From contig JAFCMP010000041.1 in NCBI GenBank assembly GCA_017506865.1, positions 248,001 to 312,000 on the forward strand: 64,000 nucleotides of DNA, read 5' to 3'. This stretch comes from Tribonema minus. Taxonomy: Eukaryota > Sar > Xanthophyceae > Tribonematales > Tribonemataceae. Position 1 is the first letter of the stretch, and the number at the start of each line of letters is the position of its first letter. Positions 54,301-64,000 of this stretch are shown in pieces. The translations under genes were made by a program, and so were the position numbers. Under the pieces are notes generated by a model that saw only the letters and a list, made by a program, of their open reading frames with translations, did not search any database and was not told where the DNA came from.

Positions 54301-57300
54301 CGCTCCGGCAGCGGCAACTGCATCAGCGGCTGGCCGCGCTTATGGCGCAGCCATTCCGGCAACACACGACGCAGCTACCGCTGGATCAGGGGCCGCGGCG
54401 GCAGCACAGGCGGCACCAGCGGCAGCAGCAGCAGCGGCGGCGCACGGCGCAACTACTCCGGCGGCAGCAGCAGCGGCGGCAGCAGCAGCTGCTCCAGCAT
54501 CAGAGGCTGCTGCAGCAGCGGCAGCACATGTTGCACCTCAAGTGGCCTCGGCGGCATCACTAACTGCAGCATCAACAGCAGCGGCTGCGGGCATAGGCAA
54601 TACAGCTGCTACAGGCCCTACTAGCCTAAGGGCTGCTGCAGCACCTGCAACAGGAGCAGCGTCGGCAGGCGGCGCCGCAACCGTGCCGGCTGCGACAGCG
54701 GCAATGGCGGTGGCAGCGGCCAATGCGGCAGGTGCTGCACCAACACCTGCGGCAGCAGCAACACCACTGGCAGCAGCAGCAACGGCAGGCGGCACAGCTG
54801 CAGCACCAGCGCACGCAGCAGCGGCAGCCGTCAATGCAGGCGCTGCGCGTTCCACACCAGCAATGCTACAAGGCGCAGCAGCAGCAGAGGTGGCGCGCCT
54901 GCCCCTCATGCGGACGATCGCCACAGCTGCCACATCTCTACGTGCAGCAACAGGTGACAAGCTGGAACATTTACTGCCACCAGCGCTAACGCCACTGCAG
55001 CAGCAACCACCTACGCAGCAGCCGCCGCTGCGGCCGACAGCAGGTGGTGGCACTGGTGCGGATGCTGCTTGCGTACTTGACGCCAGTGCTCTGCAGTTGC
55101 AGTGTAGCCTGAAGCGCCCCAATCAGAGTGCGCTTGCAGATGCCGTCGCTACCGAGCTTGCAGATAAGGTGGAGGCGGACCTGCAACAGCTGCCGCAGGG
55201 CACGCAACGCACGCAAGCACTTGCTCGATTCCGGTCGCAGCGCCACATGCACTCGATCGGCATGGCATTCCTCAACGAGCCCATGTACTCCACAACGGCT
55301 TCGTTCGATGGCCTATCCTGGCAGCTGGCCGTCAAACGCGCCATCGGAGTAGAGGAGCAGACGGCAGGCTGCAAGCTGTGCGGGAAGTCGCCGGGCGGCA
55401 CCCTGCATGCACGGCTGTGTCAAGCGCCACGCGTCAAGGCGCACGACACCATTGTCCACAATAGCGTCAAGAGGGCCACGCAGCGCCTCCTGCGGCAATA
55501 CCTCAAAACGGGACTGGTGGACGAGGACTACACGCCGTTTCTGGGGTCCGCCGGGCCGCCGGGGAGTCGCAGGATGGACATCGTGCTGCCTGCCGACGCC
55601 TTCCCGGTGACCGGCTACGACGACCCGACACGCCACCTACCGCTCATGGTGGACGTTACCTGCTTCGAGGCACAGGTGGCGTCGCGGGCGGCGAAGACTG
55701 CAGCAGACCCCGAGCGATGCTGCCGCGACCAAGAGGCCGCCAAGACTACCCACTATTCTGGTCATTATGATCAGAATTGCTACAAACTTGCCACATTGGC
55801 AATAGGGTCATTTGGCAGCATCGGGGAGCAGGGGCGGAAGCTGCTGGAGGCTGTGGCGACGGAGTATGCCAGCAGGATGTCAGTGCCCGGAGGAGCGCGC
55901 CCTAAAGCTCTCAAGGGCATCGCCCTGGCGCGCTTACGCTCGGCACTGTCGGCAGCGCTCCACATGGCGTACTCTGGCCGTGTCATGACACACATGGCAG
56001 AATCCAGGGGGGGGGGGCACATGGAGGAGGACGTAGGGGAGGACCCCGAGATGCCATTTGGCGGCGGCGGCGTTTGAGTGGTTGTCGTTGCGACACTTCC
56101 AGACTGTCATACGACATGTAGATTCCTTACAGCTAGATGCCAATCATCTGGGCTTTTTCGCGCCCTGAGCGAGAATTAATAAAAAGTACAAGTACACAGT
56201 ACACAGTACATGGCTGCACGACAAGACCAATGAGCGAGCAGTCAAGATAAATGACGCTGCCCCCTCATGTATGTGCATTCTCAAATTCTAACCCTAATTG
56301 AAAGCATGCAGATCACAAGCCCCTCACCTGTCTGAGCATCTCGCGCAGCGCCTCCTTGTCCTTGCTGGCCGCCTCCTGCTTGAGAAACTCGTTCTGCGCC
56401 TTGACGTCCCCCTCATCGTCAGAGTAACTGTCGACGATGCCCTCCAAGTCCTCCTCCCGCAGCTCCCCCCCATCGTCGTCCTCCTCATTGTCACCCCCCT
56501 TCTCCCCCCCTACCCCCCCCTTGCCCAGCCCAAAACCAAAGTCCCCCAGGCCCTTGACGGCCTCTTCCTCCTCCTCCTCCTCGGCCTCCTCGTCGGCAAT
56601 GCCGCTCTTGCCGAGGCGTTTGGCACGCTTCGCAGCCTTGCGGTCCGCCTCCAGCATTGCCCTATACCGTGCGGCCCTGTCCTTGGGAACTCCGGCCTCC
56701 TCCTCCTCCTCTCCCTCCTCTTCTTCCGGCTCATCACCGCCACCGCCACCGCCGCCGCCAACGCTGACAGCACCGTCGTCAGCTTCGCCGTCACCAGCAG
56801 CGGCAGCAGCAGCAGCAGCAGCAGCTGAGCTGACGACGCTAGCGGGCTCGCCTTCGCCACCAGCAGCTGCTGCGACAGTGGCGCGGCTGTCATCGCCAGA
56901 CACCGCACCACCGTCGTCATCATCAAGAGCGCTGCCGCCATCGCCGTACTGGGTGTCGAACTGCGTATCTAGCTGCGTCGCCTCCTCCTCCTCCGGCGCA
57001 ACCGCTAGCCTCCCACTGGACACGTCCAGAGCGGCTGCTGCGCCATAATCGACAGCGGTGTCGGCGGCGCCGCTGCTGCCGCCGCCACCGCTGCTGCCAC
57101 CGCCCGCGCCCCCGATTCTAATGTCGCAGGCAACGGGTGCGCTGGCAGTCACCTGCTGGAACAGCGACATCTGCGGTGCCGCGCAGCTGCTCGCCGCGCC
57201 GCTGCTGCCGTGCGCCGCCGCTTCGCGGGCGCTGCCTCCACCCCTACCCCCCGCAAAGAAGCTCTCCACGGTGCGCTGCTTGGGCGCTGCCACCAGCGAC

Positions 57301-60300
57301 CCCTCCGCCGTCAGCCGCGGCTTCGCCACAATCGGCGGCGGCACCGCGTGCTGCCGCGCCGCAGCTGCCGGCGCCGCTGAGCTCGCAACTGCGGGCGCCG
57401 CTGTTGCTGCTGCTGCTCCTGCCGATGGCGGCGCTGCTGCGGCACCGCCTTGTGGCGTAGAGCAGTGCTCAGCAGCACCAGCTGCAGCGCCGCCAGGTTG
57501 CTCTGCTGATTGCTGCTGCTGTGTGCTGCTGTCATCACTGTCGTTGCTGCCAGCAGCAGGCGCCTCAAGCCCAGGCGGCGGTAAGATGGGCAGGTTGCGG
57601 CCATACGTTCTGCGATTGAGCGGCCGTGGTGGCGAGTCACCTGACTCGGCTGCAGTTGCTCCTGCTGCCTTGCCTATCGATGACTGCTGCGTGTTGTCAT
57701 CTGGCTGTGTGGCCTCCAGCAGCGGCGCCGTCGCACTTGCCGTCAGCGGCGCCTGCGCCATCACTGACTCTGCTGCTGCCGCTGCGTTGCCGCCTGGCTC
57801 ACCCGCGCTCAGCTCTGGCGAACCCGGTGCTGAGTCATCGTCGTCGAGGAGCATCGACGAGCGCCTCGCATCAGCAGCCGCGGGCCTCGCCAGGGCAGCA
57901 GCGCTCAGGGACTGCATTGGACTCTCATCCATACTGCCCCCCCCCGCGCCCCCCTGCTCCTCTTCCTCAGCGCCGCTCTCCTCACTCCAGTTCTCCTCGT
58001 CGCTGCCGCCGCCGCCGCCGCCGCCCGCTGCCGCCGCCGCCGCCGCTGCCTCGGCGGCCTCGTTGAACTCGAGCTCGTCGTCGTCGCCGGCGGCAGCAGC
58101 GGCGGCGGCGGCGTACTCGGCGCGCTTGCGGGCCATCTCGCGCGCCTCCGCGTCCGCCTCCTCGCGCGCCCTCAGCGCCGCCTGCCGCCGCTTCAGCTCC
58201 GCAAACTTGTGGTCGCGCAGCATGTCGTCGCCGTCGCGGTACGTCGGGTCCAGCATGCGCGCCCAGCGCGTGTTGGCCTGCGCCACGCAGTCGCGCCTTA
58301 GGCGGTGGCGCAGCGCCGCGCGCGCGCGGTCGGCGGCGGGCGGCGACGCCACCGGCAGCAGCGCGCCGCGCCGCGCTGCCGGCAGCGCGCGTGTCGGGTG
58401 CTGCCGTACGGAGGGAGGGGGGGGTGCAGGGGTCGACGTTACTTAGGATTGCAGGTGTGCAACACCAGCTCGGCAGCCAGCAGTTGAGATTGAGCATGAA
58501 ATCACTGGCAATGCCGTAGCAGCGGCTGGCGGAGCACTGCGCGCGTGCGCAGGCAGCGCTCCGTAACGCCATACATTGCCATTGGCGTATTGGGGGTAAG
58601 CGCATTGATCTAGTGGAGCGCTGCCATCGCTGTTGTCTCCGCTTGGAAGTCAAAGAGCGGTTGCGGCATAGACAATGTGAGCGCCAGCATGCTGCAGCTG
58701 CTCGTCGACGCCCATGCCGCATGAGGCGCTGCCTAGCTGCTGAAGTCTGTCGCGCTTGCCGCCGCCGCCGCGGCTGTGACCCCAAGCACATTCGCTGCAG
58801 TCAAGAATGAACCATGCACAGCTAAGTTGGTGGCCTCTGCACCGAAGGCAGGGGTGATCAGCCTGTGCGCACACGATTTGCTAACATGGCCAACTGCATG
58901 GTACGTGCAATAGCTGATGTCTCATATCGTGCTGTGCGTTTTGATAACGGTGATACATAGTTGATAACGTTAACTGTAGGTGCGCTCAGCTGCAAGCGTC
59001 AATCATGACACTGCAAAAATTTCATCTGAAGGACCTTGAAGTGCTGTTCACATGACAGCACTACAACTGGTCATTATATGCCTGTATGACATCTACTTCT
59101 ACTTGTTAGTGCATGACTTGGGTAGGCTTGTCAGACGAGCTGTGTGTGGTGTGCATACATACCTTTGGCTGAGCATCATCAGCGTGCCGTGCTGAGCTGA
59201 GCTGTAAGTCACAATGAGGTCTCACACATGCAGTGCCTCATGTCTCGCCTCTCACCCCCTACGTCACAACCCAATAACCCATCACTCAAAGCCCATCACT
59301 TGAAGCTTTTTTTTTGCATGCTGCGCATCAAAGTGATGCGCTCAATGCTTAGTGCAATTGTGCTCAGGGGGCGGTCAATGGTGCACATTCGAATGTCCGG
59401 CGTCACTGCGACCAGAATGGCAATGCTTGGTGATTCAGTGCAGTAAAAGCACTTCATTGAGCCTCGTCAAGCGTCCTGAATGTACTTGCCCAGTCAATGT
59501 AACTCCCATTCACTATGAAGGCTAGTAGAATGGTTACGAGCTGGGTCATTGATGGCCCATGTTGGTGACAAAACAACATGAACATGCTGCTGAAACACTG
59601 GTGTGTGCGCTGCAGTGTGTCGTCCTAACCCTAACCCTAACCTAACCCTAAGTTGGAGGTGGTAAGTACATACTTGAAGTCGCCTCATCGCACATTATGC
59701 TGCGCGCCTACTGGTGACAGAGCAAGCCTTGACCCATACATTACAGCCATCAAGTCGGCGAGTGGCAGTCCTATCCGCAATGTATACTAAATGAAATGCA
59801 TTGCTTCATAGATTTTCACAGTAAATGGTTTATCCACCTTTGATCTTAGCTGTTGTGGCGTACCCCTGACTGATGTAATGTTGTAACTAATATCAGCACA
59901 CGCTGACTGAGCACTGCCGTTTCTGACTGCACCAATCTGGCCACAGCAACCTCGCCAGTTGTACACTATCAATGCCGATGCTACTGGATATTTTCTCCTG
60001 TAATCAATCAATGGCATTGTGGCATTAGTGACGTGTCTGAATTCTTGACGACTTTCATCCCACCTGGTGTTGTGTGCCCGCAACAGACGCCAGGACGCGC
60101 TGACTGAGCGCTGCTGTTCCCGGCTGCAACAGCTCCAACGTCGTGGGCGGCAGTATCTCTAGGTCAGACTCGCTGCTGTCGCTGCTGCTGCTGCTGCTGC
60201 CGTCACTGCCGCTGCCGCTGTCCGAGTCGTCCCCCACATTATCCCTGCTGCCAGCAGCATCATGGCCGCGACGCTTGCTGCGAGCTTGACTCTGCTGCTT

Positions 60301-63300
60301 GGCCGCAGCGGCAGGGGTGGCGGTTGGAACCTTGACGCCGGGGTCAGCTGCAGCGTCCATGTCGATGTCGCTGCTGCTGCACAACAGCAATGGTGTCCAC
60401 AAGCACGAGCCAGTGCAGTACAGTCAGCGAACAATACAGGCTAATGCGTGTAAAGCAGTGAAAGATGACGAGGGAGAGAGGGGCACTGTAGGGGTCGTAT
60501 GTTGAAGTTGCTTTATGTCGAATGGCATGCAAGTGGGATGTAAAGTGAGCAGCAGTTTGTGCATGCACTGGATCACAACAGTAGCAGAAGCACTGCAATA
60601 GCAGCAGTACATAATACTTCTGCGTCTATTGTGTGTCCGTGTTTGACCGTGGCGCCATCACTTTTGAAGCAGGCGCTGCTCAGCACATGTGACACGCCTG
60701 CATGCTGCGGTGAGCTCAAGCAGCTGACTGGCACAACACTGTACGCAGGTCGTACGTCCTATGCATCAGCACCGTGTCTTGGGCATATGTGGTGCCTTCT
60801 GTCTGCGTGACATCAATGGTTGAACGCAAGCTGACGAGCTCATTGGTGCACTGCACCTCTGCGGAAGCATTATCATGGTGTCAAGCCCCACCCAAAAACC
60901 ATCATACGCAACACATTACAGTGATCATCCAGCTACATCACCCTGTAAGCCAGGTCATTCGCCTATATAAAGCATGCCTGCCTCTATATATACTTCAAGT
61001 AAATGTAGCGTACCTGCCGGCTGCCCCCCCCCTGCCTTCTGCTCCCTCCGCCTCTTCACCCCGTCCTCATCCCCCTCCCCCTCCCCCTCCCCCTCCTCCC
61101 CCTGCTCCGCCTGAGTCGCTGACGCAATGAGCGCCTCCTCGTCAGGAACCTCTTCAGGCACTGCCTCCTCTTCTTCATCGCCGCCCACTGCCTGTGCAGC
61201 GGCGGCAGCAGCCTCCGCCCTCACTTCCGCTCGCAGCCTCTCTATCTCTGAGCGTGTTGTCTCCTTGCGGCCAGCTAGCACGCCTGCCTGATTGGCGCGG
61301 ATCTTGTCCATTACACTGGCGTGCCGCGCCGCCGTAACCATGCGCACCTGGCATTGCGATGGTGGCAATGGCGGCAGGCAATATGAGCGATAAGCTGGTG
61401 TATATCATGTGCGTTCAAGACAATGGCTCGAAACCGCCTGTGAGACCAGCACAGCACGCGCGCCTGCGCGGCGTGGATGTTGTTTGTGATGCTTGCAAAA
61501 AGCGCGTTGACGCTGCCGGGTGCGTCTGAAGTGGTTGTGACAGTGAACTGATCCGCACTTTCCATAACACTTCACACATACTTCAAAGTACATGGTAGAT
61601 GCTGCATACAAGGCTGTTGACACAATGACATCTCCAAAAGCAGGTGACGAATGCGATGTACGTTGCCGCGGCTCCGCATGCTGTCGGTGCAAAGCATCCT
61701 CAGCTTGATGGCATTGATTTGCTCATTGATGGTTGACAATGCATACATACATACACTGCTCATACCTGACATGATTCGTGAATTGATGGATATTGCATAT
61801 CTGCGTCCTAATATGCCATCTGGATGACAATACAATGCATGATTATGTTGTGGCATCTGAGCTACACATGCAACTGATATCAGTGCGCTCAAGCTGGCGT
61901 TTCTGCACTTGACAGAACGCATGCTCAACAAGAAAGCCGCCGACATGCCAGTTTATGTTTACAGCAGCACATTTGAGAGCACCAGCGTATTCCTACTCAG
62001 CTTTTGCAATAATCATATACTTGAAAATGATGATATAGCACCAGTCTTGCGACTAAGCTTCCTCTTGACACACTTAACAATGTGTCTGCGCCACAGCACC
62101 ATACGTATACGTACCTCGTCAGGCGCCATGCGCAGGGCCTCAATCTGGCGGCGCCGCTCCTCCTGTCGCCTAATGGCCTCCTCGTCCAGCACCTCCAGCT
62201 CCTCCGCCACAACCGCTGCCCCCTTGCCCTTCGTCTTCCCCTTGGGTTTAGCAGCGCCCTCCGCAGCATCTCCATCGCTGCCGCCTTCGGCAGCAGCGCC
62301 ATCGCCTCCCTCCCCCGCGACCAACGCCGCATCAGCGGCGGCATTGGGAGCTGCGCCAGCTACGGCAGCCAGGGCAGCGCGCTGCGGCTTGCGCGGCACA
62401 CGCGACCTTGCAGCTTTCACGCGCGATCGCCGCGGGCGGGGCGCCTCGCTGTCACTGCTGCTGCTGCTTGGAGACGCAGAGGAGCTGACGTTGCCGCCGC
62501 CGCCGCCGACGCCGCCGACACCGCCGCCGTTGCCGTCAGCGTCCGATGTGTCGTCGGCGGCGGTGATGAGGTGGCGGCGGCGCTGCGTCGCGATGAGCGT
62601 GCGCGCGTTGGCGTGCTTGCCGCGCCCAGACTTGGCACGTATGGCGTGTTTGCGCACGCTGTGACTGCTGTCATCCGACGCATCGGCAGCGGCGGCGTTG
62701 TCATCCGCGCCTTCTGCCTCGCTGTCGTCGTGAGCAGCAGAGTCTGCCAGCTGCTCTACGGCAGCGCTGACGACGTTGCGGATGTGCTGAGCTGTTGCAT
62801 CTGCCCCAAAGCGCTCCGTGAGGTGAGACCGGATGAGAGACATGGAGACCGCGGATGACGACTCCGCATTTGCCAGAAGTACCTTGACGCCAGCAAGCAT
62901 GTCCGCTGGCATGGGTGATGAGCGCTCGCTGCCACTAGCAGTGGTCTCAGGGTCTTCTTCGGCATCGTCGTCGTTCTCGGCGATGCATTCCATCACCACA
63001 GCCTTGATGCAGCTGAAGAACTCGGTCACGTCACACCGCAGCTGCTCGCCAACCAGTCTACGCACAATCTTTATAGTGAGGGAGCTCTTGTCCTGAGTCC
63101 TTACGATAGCCCTCGTTGCCTCCCGCACTTGTTGCTCTGATGGTTTCTGCTGCTGCTCCGCCACCAAACTATTGGCATCGCCGCAAGAATCGCCGTGCGC
63201 ATCTGCAACTGAGCTCTCAGCAGTGCTTTGAGCAGGGTCATCTCTTTCTGCTGCTGCGTCCGCTGCAGCCGAAGCGACGTAGCCAATGTCCATTTCTACT

Positions 63301-63422
63301 GTTGGCGCGCCATCATCAATGATGCTTGGCGCTTTGACGCTGTCCTCGCCCGGCATACGATGAAGTTGAGCTACTGTCTCCTGAAGGTCTTCATCGTCGC
63401 TAATGCCCTCGCGGTCGCTCAT
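48312..63422 (-). CDS. Large acidic Claspin/Mrc1-like protein with N-terminal DEK_C-like repeats (tentative)
   Basis: A phase-consistent model is exons 62115-63422, 61014-61347, 60064-60347, 56328-58400, 49483-49935 and 48312-49076, about 1738 residues. The exon 2/3 junction is least sure, because another acceptor at 60376 breaks phase. Residues ~98-150 and ~173-227 resemble DEK C-terminal-type helical domains (SSLTIKIVRRLVGEQLRCDV, SLIRSHLTERFGADATAQHI). The middle is low complexity with TQ sites (EATQPDD, EATQLDTQFDTQ). Then come ADEEAEEEEEEEAVKGLGDF and an acidic stretch, followed by LRQ/VREGF and a C-terminal GMQFVYMTGED, reminiscent of Claspin/Mrc1, the replication-fork checkpoint mediators. 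Exon 4/5 flank a 6.4-kb intron that contains the antisense retrotransposon. The Claspin reading is inference; the N- and C-terminal halves could also be two genes. Confidence 0.5.
50341..50362 (+). mobile_element. Remnant 3' end of the retrotransposon (fragment 1)
   Basis: GAGCGAGAATTAATAAAGTA matches the terminal bases of both large copies. It is followed by GTAC-rich repeats and by a flank (around 50437) similar to the flank after the full-length copy (around 56250). Confidence 0.75.
50575..50625 (+). mobile_element. Remnant 3' end of the retrotransposon (fragment 2)
   Basis: About 51 bases starting ACAGCTAGATGCCAATCATC are identical to the last bases of the full-length copy, again followed by AAGTAC repeats. 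It is a severely 5'-truncated insertion lying directly upstream of the full-length copy. Confidence 0.9.
50626..56189 (+). mobile_element. Non-LTR retrotransposon copy 2, full-length, RLE type
   Basis: This copy has a single long ORF, a 3' region ending AATTAATAAAAAGTAC (including an AATAAA signal) and no long terminal repeats. The 3' end runs into GTAC/AGTAC repeats. The exact 5' boundary is not visible; it lies between the remnant ending at 50625 and the start codon. It sits in an intron of the Claspin-like gene, in antisense orientation. Confidence 0.92.
50738..56077 (+). CDS. Retrotransposon polyprotein: zinc modules, RGG region, reverse transcriptase, Ala-rich linker, CCHC, restriction-like endonuclease
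   Basis: The 1779-codon frame is uninterrupted. In order: a C2H2-type finger (C127, C130, H150, H155); a four-Cys module (C185, C188, C211, C214); an RG/Ser-rich stretch (~225-430) like RGG boxes; the reverse transcriptase with motif A LDLKNAFN (D807), motif B QRGFKQGDPAAPM (from 861) and motif C YMDD (902-905); an Ala-rich linker of about 270 residues (54180-54960); a CCHC knuckle (C1545, C1548, H1557, C1561); and a restriction-like endonuclease (D1614, D1639 in PLMVDVTC, K1669). One ORF with N-terminal fingers, central RT and C-terminal CCHC plus endonuclease is the layout of R2/NeSL-type elements, which insert by target-primed reverse transcription. The intact frame suggests recent activity. 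Confidence 0.92.
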   Translation: MKRISWRRREARIANSESAQKCKESDLACAQAQDISTSAADGNGACQQDDGTSGSSRATGDGRAAHKRKRVQNDGWSISDQTGEGEHTGGQSAVKRSRTGHNSLEQQRLMLDDEAGGGGSADPEYKCNLCDLVVKKGMSLLSLQQRLNAHIAAKHQRKHHSGTATTFMERSDLSTSHLQTIYTECALCKNLFHANKTFRVDSSDASAGKHCRKCRPITSPAAVAATLSTTASAAPLAPDASTATATTSLPQQQPACTPIGNPYAKGPAHAQQAPAAQAGGSSSSGSSKRPERGGSSATRGGRGRSGGRGRGNGGRVRSGSNDADVSSSRATSGSRTGGGSSSGAGGGSAAGTKDSGAGNGRSSDASSRSGGASNSGSGARTQNGRGGRGSGRSSDSGGRGCGRGGRGGGGGGPRAAGAATAAAAPGPAGAAGGAGGLFTWTISTPAVAAVLDSISLDELCKLQFATTRSLARPRNRRYVGAALENAATHLLAHTMTMFVNAAREPDSAGRVQRLQRSTILHHLMPSLITSTDGAPGITRSDRIRMLARGELDRLVPALLAHARAHRRWRARQQTEAAINAYVLQCMGTRGGLQQAARFLQPKTVAIPDDDCFAAMQSKHPPAAPGEQLHELSGMVDQLVAKAADMPAELSLLQGEGIEPETVAKLIQRASPYSGAGPSGLRYSHLQDALRTSWGRHEFAAVLTRWLQTVMREAARLPDAFWQLHGAGRLTPLAEQQEDGTAKQRPIVCGEVLQRLCTSVYVADRKDFLAELLEPDGQYGVAVSAGAEKAAMAGKLAYELGHWQFMLDLKNAFNMVFVLAAAEWVAAQLPDFLDYFIGTYVRTRPRLLFQHVDGSTRIIMSQRGFKQGDPAAPMLFCGAIAQCLKRFNEAAAAQRARRRMGAYMDDANVRTGACTLTQDDIQAVAQLKQHFAEVGLELNLTKSRALPGRGHVVTDHERQLLQQLGVQLVGDTDENQNRGAVLLGVPVGHSSFVDAWLRREAGAGGAGARFAERCARLTSPRAMFRLLRYCVVPRMTYCLRTIPTTQTAPAAKEWDRVTQWVLEHSMGLQPPGQTWRQFEQSGAHFHLAAHGPALQQARLPTRHGGLGITSACDIADAAYVAGTLQALQPALSGWAGVLQQAAPQAAADNAAEDAATQATPAAAAAAPAPAASAAATVTAAAAVASGGATAPAAATASAAGRAYGAAIPATHDAATAGSGAAAAAQAAPAAAAAAAAHGATTPAAAAAAAAAAAPASEAAAAAAAHVAPQVASAASLTAASTAAAAGIGNTAATGPTSLRAAAAPATGAASAGGAATVPAATAAMAVAAANAAGAAPTPAAAATPLAAAATAGGTAAAPAHAAAAAVNAGAARSTPAMLQGAAAAEVARLPLMRTIATAATSLRAATGDKLEHLLPPALTPLQQQPPTQQPPLRPTAGGGTGADAACVLDASALQLQCSLKRPNQSALADAVATELADKVEADLQQLPQGTQRTQALARFRSQRHMHSIGMAFLNEPMYSTTASFDGLSWQLAVKRAIGVEEQTAGCKLCGKSPGGTLHARLCQAPRVKAHDTIVHNSVKRATQRLLRQYLKTGLVDEDYTPFLGSAGPPGSRRMDIVLPADAFPVTGYDDPTRHLPLMVDVTCFEAQVASRAAKTAADPERCCRDQEAAKTTHYSGHYDQNCYKLATLAIGSFGSIGEQGRKLLEAVATEYASRMSVPGGARPKALKGIALARLRSALSAALHMAYSGRVMTHMAESRGGGHMEEDVGEDPEMPFGGGGV
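59624..59651 (-). repeat. Interstitial telomeric repeat
   Basis: Four CCTAA-type units with one shortened copy lie in intron 3 of the Claspin-like gene; the G-rich strand is the gene's sense strand. Confidence 0.9.
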
Positions 63423-63750
63423 GCTGTCAAACTGTGTGTTCAGTCTTGGTTCACAGCTTTGGCGCCTCCGGTTTTTGAACACACGTACTTCAAGTGCAAA
63501 CTTCAAAAAGTGCAAACTTCAAAGGTGAAGTGCAGAGCAGCGAAAGAAGACCAGTCCGCTGCTCGAGTCAACAGCTGCACAGTTAGCGATATACTTTTCC
63601 TTTGCGCTTCTCATGGCCACCATCCACGATCCGTGGCCTCTGTGGTCCTGATGGCGCGTCACTGTGATGGCGCGTCACCCCATGTGTGTGTGTGAGGGGC
63701 GGCCCGAGTGTATGTGCAAATAGTCTGATAAAAGGGCACCACATCTTTTA
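63423..63750. promoter_or_regulatory. Divergent promoter, Claspin-like / unnamed gene
   Basis: The two start codons are 328 bases apart on opposite strands. The interval holds a cluster of ACTTCAA motifs (63488-63525) but no clear TATA box. Confidence 0.4.
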
Positions 63751-64000
63751 ATGAGTTTTGATGATGAGCGCGCCTTGGCAGCGTGCGAACGCGTGACAAG
63801 CGTCACATGCGTTGTATTTCGCGCTTCGCCCCGGCCGCCGGTGCGCTGCGTCATCGGCAACTGCACTGATAGTGCTCGTGTGGTCAGGTAGCTTCTGATC
63901 ACCCTGAGGCTGATTGACCGTACCATTGCCACTCTTTTCTCAGGTCTACCTCAGAGCAACTGCAGCAGTTGCAGGTTGTTCGTGCCAGCTCGGTGAAGCG
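63751..64000 (+). CDS. 5' part of an unrecognised gene, runs off the window
   Basis: The Met at 63751 opens exon 1 (63751-63887), which starts MSFDDERALAACERVTSV and ends in phase 2. A 56-base GT-AG intron (63888-63943) joins in phase to exon 2, which begins STSEQLQQLQVVRASSVK and continues past the window end. The exon 2 start looks coiled-coil-like. I do not recognise the family from these 60-odd residues. Confidence 0.55.

Noticed and set aside
57058-58446. 462-codon plus-strand Ala/Ser/Pro-rich frame
   Set aside because: Antisense shadow of the largest Claspin-like exon; composition follows the complementary triplets.

Overview
The window is nuclear DNA from a photosynthetic eukaryote, most likely an alga with a secondary red plastid (probably a heterokont; inferred). 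The genes carry many short GT-AG introns and the coding sequence is GC- and Ala/Gly/Ser-rich. Two proteins (a sulfolipid synthase and a DEAD-box helicase) begin with a signal peptide followed by a Phe at the predicted cleavage point, the pattern of bipartite presequences in heterokonts, cryptophytes and haptophytes. The ER chaperone BiP ends in DDEL, and interstitial telomere-type repeats are TTAGGG. No prokaryotic features (operons, ribosome binding sites, CRISPR) are present.

Layout. 1.2-3.0 kb (-): SQD2 sulfoquinovosyltransferase. 4.9-7.8 kb (+): BAHD acyltransferase. 8.5-12.7 kb (-): SCYL1-like pseudokinase, divergent from 13.0-17.6 kb (+): a plastid-type DEAD-box helicase with an N-terminal degenerate adenylate-kinase-like domain. 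18.5-22.5 kb (-): a 5'-truncated, frameshifted non-LTR retrotransposon with a target-site duplication and telomeric repeats at its 5' junction. 23.0-23.3 kb: a foldback element. 23.8-30.1 kb (+): a six-exon protein read as beta-trefoil, PDZ, PH, ankyrin, FYVE and R-SNARE-like. 31.6-34.0 kb (-): RluA-type pseudouridine synthase, divergent from BiP/HSP70 at 34.2-40.8 kb (+, 11 exons). 43.4-46.3 kb (+): six-TM Frag1/DRAM/Sfk1-like protein. 48.3-63.4 kb (-): a large acidic, TQ-rich gene read tentatively as Claspin/Mrc1-like, whose 6.4-kb intron holds a full-length antisense copy of the retrotransposon (50.6-56.2 kb, +, one intact 1779-codon ORF). 63.75 kb to the end (+): start of another gene.

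Gene models were assembled by hand from splice sites and reading phase. Exon lists are given in each entry. All of them keep phase, but none has transcript support. The genes are unrelated housekeeping, trafficking, plastid and replication functions; there is no evident cluster. The most unusual items are the FYVE/SNARE multidomain protein, the dead-kinase/DEAD-box fusion, and the retrotransposon with its telomeric 5' junction.
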